DNA of 64,000 nucleotides from Diphasiastrum complanatum (lineage: Eukaryota; Streptophyta; Lycopodiopsida; Lycopodiales; Lycopodiaceae): positions 8,140,866 to 8,204,865 of the forward strand of contig CM055103.1 of the NCBI GenBank assembly GCA_029204225.1, written 5' to 3'. Shown one piece after another: positions 1 to 11,200 of the stretch (the stretch's first letter is position 1; each line of letters begins with the position of its first letter). The notes under the pieces are model-generated. The model was not told where the DNA came from. It saw nothing but the letters and a program-made list of their open reading frames with translations, and did no database searches. The translations under genes were made by a program, and so were the position numbers.

Positions 1-594
1 AGGTGAAACCAACTTTGGTTCTATGTCTGCTCATCTGATACCTGCAGGAATCACAAACTTAGATTGTATTGTGCTTCTGTGTAATATAATAGCAGCTTGT
101 TTTTATTTGTGTACAACGTAGATAAATGCTTGTTGTAATTGAATGCACTTTCATTGTTGTTTGATCGCGCTTGTTTACTCACTCTGATCAAAACACGGAC
201 GTCTACGACTCCTCAGTTTCTGATCAGATGATGGTTGTCTTTGACACCTGAGGAACTCGTGTTATCATATTGCTCTTCCATTTATTTCAAAACTATACTT
301 CACATTAAATTTGATTTCAGTAGTACCACATACAAACCATCTCTAATCTCTTCGGTGGACTGTACTCTTGTTTCATAGTATGAATTAATTTTTAAGGTCC
401 TATTGGACAATAAGAACACTCAAATCTGTGATTACATTTAGCATAAGCTGTCTGGGAAAATAGACATTCTATATGATATCATACAGGAGAATTGTGCTGA
501 TGTATTCATGAAAGGTATTAGACTGTTTTTGCACTTAGCAGCCGATTACAACGGACTTCTCTGTTCGCGTTCTTCTATCTCCCTTGCCCCATCA
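1..594 (+). mobile_element. LTR, downstream part (family D), cut by window edge
   Basis: This stretch is the reverse complement, with scattered changes, of the LTR at about 50835-51400. Both share the block around CACGGACGTCTACGACTCC, the run TCTAATCTCTTCGGTGGACT and the end CCTTGCCCCATCA. Here the LTR ends at the CA of position 594. The copy carries about 60 extra bases after AGCATAAGCTGTCT (about 455-515) that the other lacks. No primer-binding site follows position 594, so it is either a 3' LTR or a solo LTR. The upstream half lies outside the window. Confidence 0.75.
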
Positions 595-821
595 CATACA
601 ACAGAAGAGGAGCCCCTATCAAACTTCTTATTCTTATCACCAAGGGGCCCTAATGCGGCAACGAGGTATGGTGCGCCAAACAATCAACAACGTATGGCTT
701 TACCTGCACCACCAGGGCCAGCCAACCAACAAGTGTGGCCCCTGTGAACTTGATAGCAGCGGAGCACGAAGTACCAACACCACCTCAACCTGAGCAGCAG
801 CAATGGTACGAGTCGGACGAA
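595..821 (+). other. uncharacterised GC-richer stretch, possibly retroelement-derived
   Basis: The DNA just beyond the LTR end has two overlapping + frames rich in Pro, Gln and Asn, including a run reading PAPPGPANQQVWPL and, in another frame, PTPPQPEQQQWYESDESF. It resembles the low-complexity linker of a retroelement polyprotein. No conserved domain is recognisable, so this is inference only. It abuts the - strand Copia gag remnant. Confidence 0.25.
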
Positions 822-1560
822 TCATTTATGGATCCAACTTTTGGCCTCCCTTAGTCTGCTAATTGCCATCTTGCCTTTGGTCTGACTCCCTCTTAGGCTT
901 GAACTTCTTCTTCTGCTTCTTTTTATTGTTGTAGAGAGCTTGATCAGAGGCGTCCATGTCATCAAGGTGTTCACGAGCCTCCACTTATTCTCTGATCTCA
1001 AACACAACTTTTTCAAGGGTCATTTGTGGATCTTTAGCTAGCAGAGTTCGGGTTGTCTAGAAAGATCTCGGTAGAGCACGTAGCAGGTAGGTGAGACCGC
1101 ATGTTCTCTTCCAGCGTTGTGTAGTGACAAGAACAGATCCTTCATTTTTTTTATAAAGGACGTGAGGTCTTTGCCATCCCATCTTAGATAGGTTAGTTGG
1201 CCTTCTAAATGCATGATCTACGTGCGCGATTTAGTTTGGAATTTGGCTAGTAATCCTCTTTTGCATTAGAGAATGGTACGAGGTCAAGCGTGATGCTATC
1301 TTCAATGGATGAAGAGATGACAGCTACTGCTTTGTCATTTCTTGCTCTCCAATCTCGTAGCTCCTTGCCTATGTTGGTAGGTATTTCTTCTGTTCCGTCT
1401 ACCCAAGGCCATAGACCTCCCCCCTTCAAGATGAGAGAAGTCTTTACCTTCCATGCTAGGAAGTTTGACCTAGAGGACTCAAGAACTGTGTATATCTTAG
1501 ACTATATATTGCTTATAGACAACATTGTTGCAAACTCTATTTCAGCTTGAATCCAGACTC
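822..1560 (-). pseudogene. Copia gag remnant
   Basis: Read on the - strand, broken frames give a Copia-type gag of the UBN2/DUF4219 kind. The N-terminal part has a Trp-Lys-Val-Lys motif followed by LILKGGGLWPWVDG, then RDWRARNDKAVAVISSSIED. Next comes degenerate helical sequence and a basic C-terminal tail (LDDMDASDQALYNNKKK, KPKRESDQ). The reading shifts frame several times and contains stops. No protease, integrase or RT follows below position 822, so the element is truncated. The primer site and LTR lie just upstream at higher coordinates, which fixes its orientation. Confidence 0.7.
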
Positions 1561-1589
1561 TTCGTTCTGAATGAAAATAAAACCTTCAA

Positions 1590-1601
1590 GTTTTGATACC
1601 A
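1590..1601 (-). promoter_or_regulatory. retrotransposon primer-binding site
   Basis: The - strand reads TGGTATCAAAAC, close to TGGTATCAGAGC, the complement of plant initiator Met-tRNA that primes most Copia elements. It lies between the gag remnant at 822-1560 and the LTR that ends near 1603. Confidence 0.65.
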
Positions 1602-1602
1602 T

Positions 1603-2743
1603 TGATGGAATCTAATGTTAATGATGGGGAAAATGAAATGTGCTAGGTGTCGGACCGTCTGCATTCACTGTTGCAGTGTCAGATAATGCGCTTTCAACCC
1701 TAATTTCTATTTTGCCTAGATAGAGTCGAACTCTCAATTGCGGCTACTGCTGCATCTTTGAGATTTATCTTCTTCCAAGGTGTAGACAAACATGGCTGAC
1801 CTACTACTGATTTATAAAACCTTTAGATTAATGAGCCTTAGTGCAGAATGTAGAATGAAAGCTGAATGAACATGAACAATGAATCAACATTAAGCATTCA
1901 AAATTATACACAAAGCAAAATATGCAAGTAGCATTGTATTTTGTCAATGATCTTTGGGCGTTGTGTCGCAGCGCGTTGACGCAAGAGTTTTCTATCTCTC
2001 ACGAACAAACAACAGGTCTCGCTTACTAGCGGACGCTAACTACCTCTCTCTTGTGTTCATCCCGTTTATATAGGAACAGAGAGAATGGGCTTAAGTTAAT
2101 CATCTTGATTACAAGAACATATTAAGCCTGTTCTAACGGCTTTAGTTGTCCATCTGCATCATCCATGGAGTTCGTTTTCCACGTTGGTACTTTGCTGATC
2201 TTCCCAGGCACTAGGGTTGTGAAGATCCATCGCTTTTGTGCATTTGTTTGTGATCGCAATCGTCAGAATGCGGTTCTTCGCGATCGTGAGCCATATCACA
2301 TACTGGCTGTTGTCGTTCCCTTCGCGATGGCCTTCGGTCAGATGCTTTGTGAACTAAGGTACGGTTGTGGTTCCTTCGGTCTTCACTAGTAGACTACAAT
2401 CGTTGACGTTGTGGCTTCCTTTGGTTTGGTTCATAATGAACCACATGCTGAAGCCTTGTGGTTGCCCAACGGTTTCCCTTGGCTTCGCTCTGCAATGAGC
2501 CATAGGTGAGGCTCCTTCGGTAGCCTGCGGTGGGTTGCTCGTTGGTTTTTGCAACGTTGACTATGTGGTTGTCTTCGGTGCCATCGCTGAGTTGCTCGTT
2601 GGTCTCCGCAACTTTGACCATGCGGTTGTCTTCGGTTGCAGTCTTTGCCTGTGGCATTTTCCCGTGTATTTCTGCAGGTTTGTGATCACAAGCTAAAAGC
2701 TCTTTGAGGGTAGAAACTTGATGTTTCTTCATGGAACTCAACA
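1603..2743 (-). mobile_element. 5' LTR of the truncated Copia (family E)
   Basis: The lower end is set by the adjacent primer site: the - strand LTR ends TTCCATCA just before it. The upper end is less certain; the best candidate is the - strand start TGTTGAGTTCC at 2743. A TATA-like CTATATAAACG on the - strand at about 2064-2074 would be the LTR promoter. Two 46-base near-identical units (2534-2579 and 2591-2636) lie in the U3 part. A - strand frame across 2394-2777 reads these units as a repeated peptide, but it looks like a by-product of the repeats. Confidence 0.5.
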
Positions 2744-4299
2744 AAAGTGAAATGCACATGTGAATCTCATACCCCATCCTCCATAAGTAAAAGACCTATG
2801 TAAATCTAGAAGTGTATTTATGGAATGTATAGACAACAAAATAGTGCAAGACATTACATTGTAAGATAAATTAATGATGGATGAATTGACACGATAAAGA
2901 TAAACAACAATAAAAAAGTGCACTTGCTATAGTAAAGAGAGCATATCTATAGTAAATAGGTATACTTTAAAGGCTCTTCACATGGTAGAAAATCTGGGCT
3001 CGAGGAAATTTCGGGATTCAAGAGCCTAGGTGCGGTCATTGGGCTATCACATTTAGGCCTAGGTTCTTCAAGCCTCCCTCTCAACCCCTCAAGATACTGT
3101 AAAAAAGGAGTGAGGGGTTAAAAAAAAACTTGCTATGTAACTTGTACACCCCCTCATGGGTTGAGGGGATTTACGACAATTCCCATTTCATGGATTCCTT
3201 GGTAGCTTTCTTTAAACCCAATCAAACATTTGTTGTTGATTGAATGCCTTTGCAGTATCTTTTTCATGGAATCAACAACATTCACTTGAAAAATGAAAGA
3301 TGCTCATAAAAATGCTGCAACGAAGAGAGATGGGTGGTTTGTTGTCAAAAACTACCAAGCTGCTGCCACATGTAACGTAGAGAGTCCAATGAACTAGTGG
3401 CTTGTGGAAACTACTAACTTGGCCTGTTAAATAAATGACTTATAACATGGCTGGAGGTTCACATGTAGAGATTCCCTTATGCCTCCCCACATCTCAAATG
3501 CTCATGCAAATTGACTATTTGGTCGAACTTTACAAATGATTGGCACAAGGAAAAGTGACTTTGCTCCCACAAATCATTTACATTTTTTTGAAAGCCTTGC
3601 CAATTGACACAAGGGGAGGCTTCACTCTTTCTCCCATGAGTAAAAGTGATCATTTTTCAATGTTTTCAAGGCATAAACAATTCAGCTACATACCGTGTGT
3701 GACATTTGTGTGCATATGGGTTAGGCTTCTTAACAACCTTGGAGGACACAACCAATACTTAAAATGTCTTGGCTAGGTTGTATATGACCACTATGTAGTG
3801 ACATCTTCTTAAAATGATAACAAGAGCTGTTAATAATGCATGCTAAAAAACAAAAAACTATAAGCCACAAAAATATTTTTTAGTCATAATGATTGCCAAA
3901 AACAATTATTTATGCTTGAGAACGGTCTTTTTAGTTAATTACACATGGTTTAACAATAACTTCACTATGGCTTCGCCTAACGACCTCGTCATAATTTACA
4001 ATTTTATCGGGTGCAAAAGGTCACTCAAAAGACCTTTCTCCAATACATAACCAAACGATTCAGAATAGCCAAAGTTTATTTTGGAAGATATTATTGAGAA
4101 CTCCTAAGTAAAAGGATTTTAGATGGAATTCTATACCCTAAATCAACAATTCTTGTTCGAACTTTGAACACAAAAAAGTCAATATCGTAAATCGGTGAGT
4201 ATCTTAAATATGTGAGAACCGACCAAACATTGATAGAATCATAATTCAATTATAAATTGGAATCTTTATAATATATCCCAACAGCCCCCATGAATATGT
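2744..4299. other. no gene seen; AT-rich intergenic DNA
   Basis: Short frames only, none with recognisable domains. There are A-runs near 3120 and scattered low-complexity AT sequence. No LTR ends or coding motifs were identified. Confidence 0.6.
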
Positions 4300-5297
4300 T
4301 AAAATGAAGATATTTTGAATTTAAATAATTTAATTGTGGGCTGCCGCCACGTGACGGGCTTCCAGGGGTGCATCCGTGAAGCTGGTCCAGAGCCTGCCGC
4401 GTGCCATCACGGGCATCAATGGCTTTCAACAATGAAGGGAAACAGGCCGTCATGCCCTTCACCTTGGCATCAACCATCCCTTCCTCGCATAAAATCTCTT
4501 TTCAGTATGAAGGGCATAGGCGGTCACGCCCTTCAGCGTGGCATCTTCCATCCCTTCGCCATCCTTTTGCACGTCTCCCCTCTCTCTCGCCCCCTCGCCT
4601 TCTTCCTCGGTACTGTTTTTTTTCTCGCTGTTTTTATGGGCTAGAGGTAGCGAGAGAGATGGAAGAGGGCTATTCCTGATGCCTGCCATTGCTTACAGTT
4701 TCCAAATTGATGCCACATTTTGGCATTTTACGCTTTCAGAGCCCTGAGCTTCCACCTTTTCTGACTTTTATGGCTCAATCCATGCCCATAACAATGCCCT
4801 TTCTCTGATTCTTATCTGAATTGGTGCATTGCATTATCTGAATTGGGGCATTGCAGTGTTTGATGCATCTCTGATTTCATTCCATTTGCACAGCAGCTGC
4901 TTGTCACTGTATCTTCTGTCATTTATGCCTCTTGTTTGATCATTGATTGAGCTTTGTTTGTTGGGCACTTCTCAAAAGTACTTGGAAAAGTGGCAGCTAC
5001 TACTTTCCGTCCCGTTTCTACCATATCTGCTCGAAAACAGATATATATATATGAATATTGTATAAACCTCTGTCCGCAAGACCATTGCAGAGGTTATGTA
5101 TCTAGGGTTTTCAATTGAAGAAATTTCTGTCTGTGCACTTATTCTAATTCTATCATTGATAATGCGATGACTGTTATCTCTTAAAAGGTTAGCAGTTTAT
5201 CTTTATCACACGATAGACTGATTGTTGGCATTGGCAAGTGCAAATTTCTTCGCTTGGTTCACAGTTACTTGTCCTTGGTCAGCACTTCATTTACGCG
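4300..5297 (+). promoter_or_regulatory. GWD1 upstream region and probable 5' UTR
   Basis: This kilobase lies immediately upstream of the GWD1 start. It holds a pyrimidine-rich block at about 4555-4625 (CTC/CCT repeats), common in plant 5' leaders, and two similar stretches containing TCATGCCCTTCA and TCACGCCCTTCA (about 4450 and 4525). A short TATATATATATGAATA stretch lies at about 5041-5056. A possible 3' splice site (TTCACAG, ending 5262) precedes the coding exon, so a spliced 5' UTR is possible. The transcription start cannot be placed from sequence. Confidence 0.4.
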
Positions 5298-8200
5298 ATG
5301 CATACTCAGAGCATGGGGGTAAAGATTCAGGTTCCATCCTGTGCCGCTTGCAATCAGACTAGCAAACAAGTGATTAGAGCAGTGGGATCAAGTTTTGCGA
5401 AGCCTTCAATAGTATTTCCTGCTGTTGATTATGCTCCTAGTAATAGTTTGCAGAGCCGTTTCTTCTGTGGATCTTCAAAGATTTCTAGAAACAAAGAGAT
5501 TAGTGTCAAGTGGAACACCAGACAAACTCTTGTTGCTGTACCCAAAGCTATTGTTGCAACAGAGAATGCTCCTATTGAGGTATAGTACATGCAACTGCAG
5601 AACCTTTTCTAGTACCTGTTTGCTGAAGCGCTATCGCTTTTAATACAGATGGAACTTTCTGCTCAGAACTCAAATTATGTAGCCTTGGCATTCCGATTTC
5701 ATCTGCTTTGCGAAGCTAATTAAAATCTTCTACATGTACCGTGAAGACTCTCATAATTTGGTTTTTCGGTTTGACTAGATGACGAAGGACTTCAATCTAG
5801 ATGGTGGCTCGCTATTGAAGGTGAGCTCGTCGCATCAGCTTCTTGTATCTAAGATCACATATTTCGCAGGATTCAAGTACACAATGTTTTGCTTGACACT
5901 AATAGGTACTTAATTTCAGGTAAAAACCTCGGCATTAAGAAATGGATCCCCTGGATCTGTTGAATTGGAAGTGACTAGATGCAATGCGACGTCGTTGATC
6001 CTACACTGGGGAGCAATTCAGGACGGGAAAAGGTGTATTTTCGCGAAATGGGCTTCTATCAAAACAGACAAATTGTCAAGCGAGATTCTTAAAACTATTT
6101 AAGGTGCAATACATGAATGTGCTTTAGGAAAAGCTTCATAATATGTTTTTTTTGTTCTCTGCAGTAAGTGGTTTTTGCCATCTAGTTGGCCAGAGGGTAC
6201 TAAGGAGTACAAAAAAAGAGCCTTGCAGTCTCCATTCAAGAAGGTGCTTTGCTTTTTCGGCCTTTAATTTCACGCATCATTCAGAATAAGTTTGCTGTTA
6301 TTGATTGGTAAATTCTCCTGGTATGTGCTTCCAATAACAAGCACGAGCTCTCGATCCGCATTTGCTTGCGACGGAAATTCCATACTACTTTGTTGGCCCT
6401 TTTGCTGCAGGCAGGTGACAGCGCTACTTTGAAGATAGAGATAAACGACCCCAAATTCCAGGCTATCGAGTTTCTTTTGAAAGACGATGCAACTGATAAA
6501 TGGTACGTTCTGGTGGAGTTTGCAAACAGTTTGAGTAGACAGACAAGCTTCTCTGAAAGATCTTAGAAGCTTATGTACTAATTTGGGTGGATCTTACCAA
6601 CAGGTTTAAGCTTAATGGTGGCAATTTCCGGGTGGAAGTTCCAAAAAGTATCACTGACATTTCCCAGATACATATACCTGAAGAACTTATTCCTGTACAA
6701 GCATATTTACGGTGGGAACGAAATGGCAAGCAAAACTATTCGCCAGACCAAGAAAAGGTATGTCGTTCTAGGTCATCCAAGGTAAACCAATTGCTTGCTG
6801 TATCTCATGATTACATTTTTCTGTTCTTGTGGCATTTATGTGTCTAGAAGTGTACATGCTTGTTTGAATCTCTTTTCATTTCAGAAAGAGTACGAGGAAG
6901 CAAGAAAAGAGCTTCAAGAAGAAGTTGCAAAGGGGACCTCACTTGAGGTTATTCGGTCACGGTTGTTGGGTGGAAAGAATGACAGTGGAAGCCACTCTGA
7001 AGATTCTGTGAGAACTGATTCAAGCATCCCTGAAGAGTTGGTCCAAGTCCAAGCATATATTCGTTGGGAGAGAGCTGGAAAACCCAATTTCTCCGCTGAA
7101 GAGCAGCTTGTCAGTAACTTCATCATTTCCTCATGATTATAGCCTCTGTTTTATACTCATTGTGGACTTAAACGAAATGACTGCACGTGTTTTAAGGCGT
7201 ACCTGGTAGAATCCTTGCACAGAGAAAACTTTCAGCATAAAAGCAGATGAAATCGGTCCTCACAACCAAGGTTGTTGCAGGTGGAATTTGAGGAGGCTAG
7301 GAAGGAACTTCAGGCAGAGTTATCTAGAGGATTGACAGTAAAAGATCTGCAAAAAAGACTTCAATCTAATGAGAAACAAAACAATGGCAAAGCCGTTACA
7401 AAAACTTCAAAGCCCGAAGTCTCTTCATCAACTAGGATAACTCGAAAATCTCGTGATTTATCTGACTTAATTCACAAGTACTCCAAGGTCAAGGCTGAAG
7501 TTGTTGCCTCAACGCGGGAACCCACACCTTTGGAGCTAGTGGCACAAGAGCTTGAAGATGCTAACAATGACAGTGTCTTACTCCGAAAGACATTCAAGCT
7601 TGGGGACAAAGAGCTTTTGGTAGGAATCAATGCTCAAGCCTTACTCTCTTGTTGGAAAGCTAAGAGCTATGCTTGGGTAACAGATATTTTTAATACTTTT
7701 AATGGTAATGCCCCATGCTTATTCAGATTTTGGTGCCATATGATTCTCAAATCTCTGTTCTGGTTCTCTGGTATAGGCTCTTGTGAGTAATCCTGGTGGA
7801 GAGGTTTTCTTGAGGCTTGTCTCAAATATGAAAGAGCCACTATTGCTTCATTGGGCTGTCTCAAAGAACAATGCAGGAGAATGGCAGGTGCGTGATTCAC
7901 TCATACGTAATGCCAATGAAATTCTGTTTCACAATTTTCAAAGCATTTCAATGTTAATAATGATGGGCTAGATACATTTTCTTTATGGATCTTTATCAAC
8001 ACTTAAGTTTTTGCCTCAAACAGCATAAATTTGATGCTGTCAATGCATATTGACTGCCGGTTACCTTGTTTTTTGTGTAAACTAACTGCCTGATAAACGA
8101 AATTTCTTCTCAGGCACCACCTGCAAGTATTGTGCCTGAAAATTCCAACGTTCTTCAAGGATCATGTGAGACACCATTCACAGAGGGATTTTCTGGGCAT

Positions 8201-11200
8201 TCATCTCTACAGGTATATTATGAGATTTGTTTCCATACATGTCAGACTTGTTCTGCTTTACGAGTCTTTCTGCCAGAAGCTGCTTCTGCTTCTGAAGTTG
8301 AGTTTTGTATGTTTTGTTGTGTATCAACTAATAAGGTCAGTTTTCTTTAAAGCATATGCTAACAAAACTAGCTGGATGGAAGCTCAGATAAGAAATATTT
8401 CAGTATTACGACAGAATAATGAAAGAAACTGCATTAACAAGCAGTAAGCTAAATTGATTTTCTTTCTTTTACCCTCTTTTATCTTTGGCTTAAGAAGTCA
8501 TAGAACTTGTACAATGACTGTAACATCTTAATTGCAGCTGTTTCATCACAAAGTTGTCCATTCATGATGCTTTGTAGCCTTTTGTCCCTCTTGAAACTTT
8601 ATCCTAGCTACAAACACAATGATTTCTTAGAATATCTAGAACAATAGCACAAGTGCGATGTCCGTATGGAGAATTTTTCCCTTTCATAGGTCTCATTATC
8701 TGAGTTAAGTGTGAGCTGCTGCTGTTTAGACTAGCAGAATTGTCGTAGTTTTACAATATAAAGTTTATAGGTGTTTTTTAACTTTCCTTTTGAAAAGGTT
8801 CACAACATTTGGTCCACAAATAAGTGGTCTGTTGAAGGCTCCCTTTCGTATCTCATGGCCTGGAATTCAATTCTACTCAGGCACACATGCATATAACTTA
8901 TAAGAAAAGCTCTCAACTTTTGTCCATTTTTCTGCTTCATTTTTTAAGGATGTCCAACTGCTTCCTACTAAGTTCAGATTTTGCAGAGTTTTGTCTCAAC
9001 TGTGCACCTATATATTCTTAGAGTTCTAAGTACATTTGCTAGTTTGCATTTCACTGCTTGCTAAGTACATAGCAGGTTCTTAACCTGTATATGTGAGCAT
9101 GTCGTGTCTTAAATTGCTGAGTTTGAATTCTGAAAATCTTTGTTAACTGCTTCACAACTCGCCTAAGATTGAGGTACATATGGGCATGTTTTTTGCATAT
9201 CAACTCAACATTACATTTCAAAAACAGCTGACTTTTCTTGTTGGCCAGCATATTAGAGTTACATATTGAGGAAGTTCTCCAAAATGCCTGAACATAATCC
9301 AAGCAGTCCTCTAATTTGCTCTGAATCAATCACAGTCGCTGGAGATCAACTTTGGCAAGAATGAGTTCATAGGCACTCCATTTGTTTTACTCACGGGTGG
9401 GACATGGATAAAGAACAATGGATCAGATTTTTACCTGCCTTTGAAGAGAACGGAGGAAAAGCGACCAAAGGTATCTAGCGTTCCTGAAGTTTGTCAAACA
9501 GTTTGGTTACAGACTGCTCATCTCTTTTGTTGTATTCGGGTACTTCTTAGGCCTAGCATTTGATATTTCTCATTAAATAGTTCCGCTTTTGAAATATACT
9601 TTAAATTGTTCTGACTTTGCTATAAAAAATCAGGGAATCCTTCATTTGTAACTCTTCCAAAATTTTCCAAGATGTGCAACTGTAAAACTTTGAACCCAGC
9701 AAGTTTATCATTCAAAGAACTAATTTGTGCATATCTCAGCATTCACTAAGTGATGGAAGTGGAACTGCAAAGCAATTATTGGAAGACATAGCAAACATGG
9801 AGAGTGAGGCTGAGCGCTCTCTGATGCATAGGTAAGAAGTACTAAAATTTACAAGCTTTGCCGAAATAGACTATGAGCCTCTTTGACTGGTCAAAGTTTC
9901 TCTCCTCTTGCATATAAATTGGTCAACTCTCTAGATGAAATAAGGACTTCAAAACTGGGAAGTTCTTTAAATGAAGTGATGAATCTTTTGCAGATACAAC
10001 ATTGCAGCAAATATACTAGATAGCGCAAAACATCAAGGGGAGCTTGGTCTTGCTGGAATTCTTGTTTGGTTGCGGTTTATGGCCACCAGACAATTAATGT
10101 GGAATAAAAACTACAATGTGAAGCCACGGTCTGTTGCATTATTATCGTTCAAGATTTTAAGTTTATTCTTGACATGCGCTTTGATGGAGTTTTGTATAGC
10201 TAAAAAATCAGAACGCTAAGAATTTCCAATGATCATTGCTAGATTCAATTGCAGCTCTGCCCCCCGGAGTACATTAGATTTGCTGGCTTCTTTGAGTAAT
10301 CTTTCTCTCAACAATTGTCAAAAACTGATATTGGCTGAAACCTATGCTCTACAGAGAGATCAGTGCAGCTCAAGATAGGCTCACAGATTCACTTCAGGCT
10401 CTTTATCTAGAGCAGCCACACAATCGAGAATTGATCAGGCTCATCATGGGTACTGTAGGGAGAGGTGGTCAGGGAGACGTGGGCCAAAGAATTCGAGATG
10501 AAATATTAGTCATTCAGGTATGAATTACTTTCACCGTACAAACACAAGTACCTTTTTTTTAATGTTCTTGTACTCTGGCTGGTGATGTTCACACTTCGAC
10601 GTTATTACCTGCAGAGAAACAATGACTGCAAGGGTGCAATGATGGAAGAGTGGCATCAGAAGCTACATAATAACACGAGTCCCGACGATGTAGTCATCTG
10701 TCAGGTATGAACTTGGAGTTAAATTTCCATAAGTATACATAATGAGCTAAACTAAAATCAACTCGTTAGTGTATGGATGAGGTAACAATTAAGGAGCCTC
10801 TTGCATTTACAGTTGTTTATTGAAATCTCTGGACATAAGGTTTCTACAGGCTAGAGGATTGAAGAACGAGTTTTGTGAAACAATCAGATGATAACATCAT
10901 GAAATCATGAAAGTAGCAGCAAGTGTCAATGTAATGAGAGTGCTCGAACAAGGAACACACATTAAGCTTCCCTACGGTCATTCCTGCAAAAAAGAATCAT
11001 CCGAACAACCTTAAAATGTGGGCAATGGGGCCGAGTAAAAGGGTTATCATTCAAAATCCTCTATTACTACACACTATAGATGAAGTCACCATACATATGT
11101 AAGGCATGGGGACATTGTCACTGATGTCTAACCTAAGAGGCAATATGCAAAGCTTGGTCCTTGTCAAACCATACAGATAAATTGTTCCAAATCTAAAAAG

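Noticed and set aside
2394-2777. A 127-codon - strand frame with an internal peptide repeat
   Set aside because: The repeat comes from the LTR U3 units; no domain, and it lies inside an LTR with a TATA box.
5238-5297. Upstream extension of the GWD1 frame to a GTG
   Set aside because: Plant translation starts at ATG; the first in-frame ATG is 5298, and a splice acceptor-like TTCACAG lies within the extension.
8130-8447. 105-codon + frame overlapping GWD1 exon 10 and its intron
   Set aside because: It is out of frame with the exon and runs into the intron; no motif.
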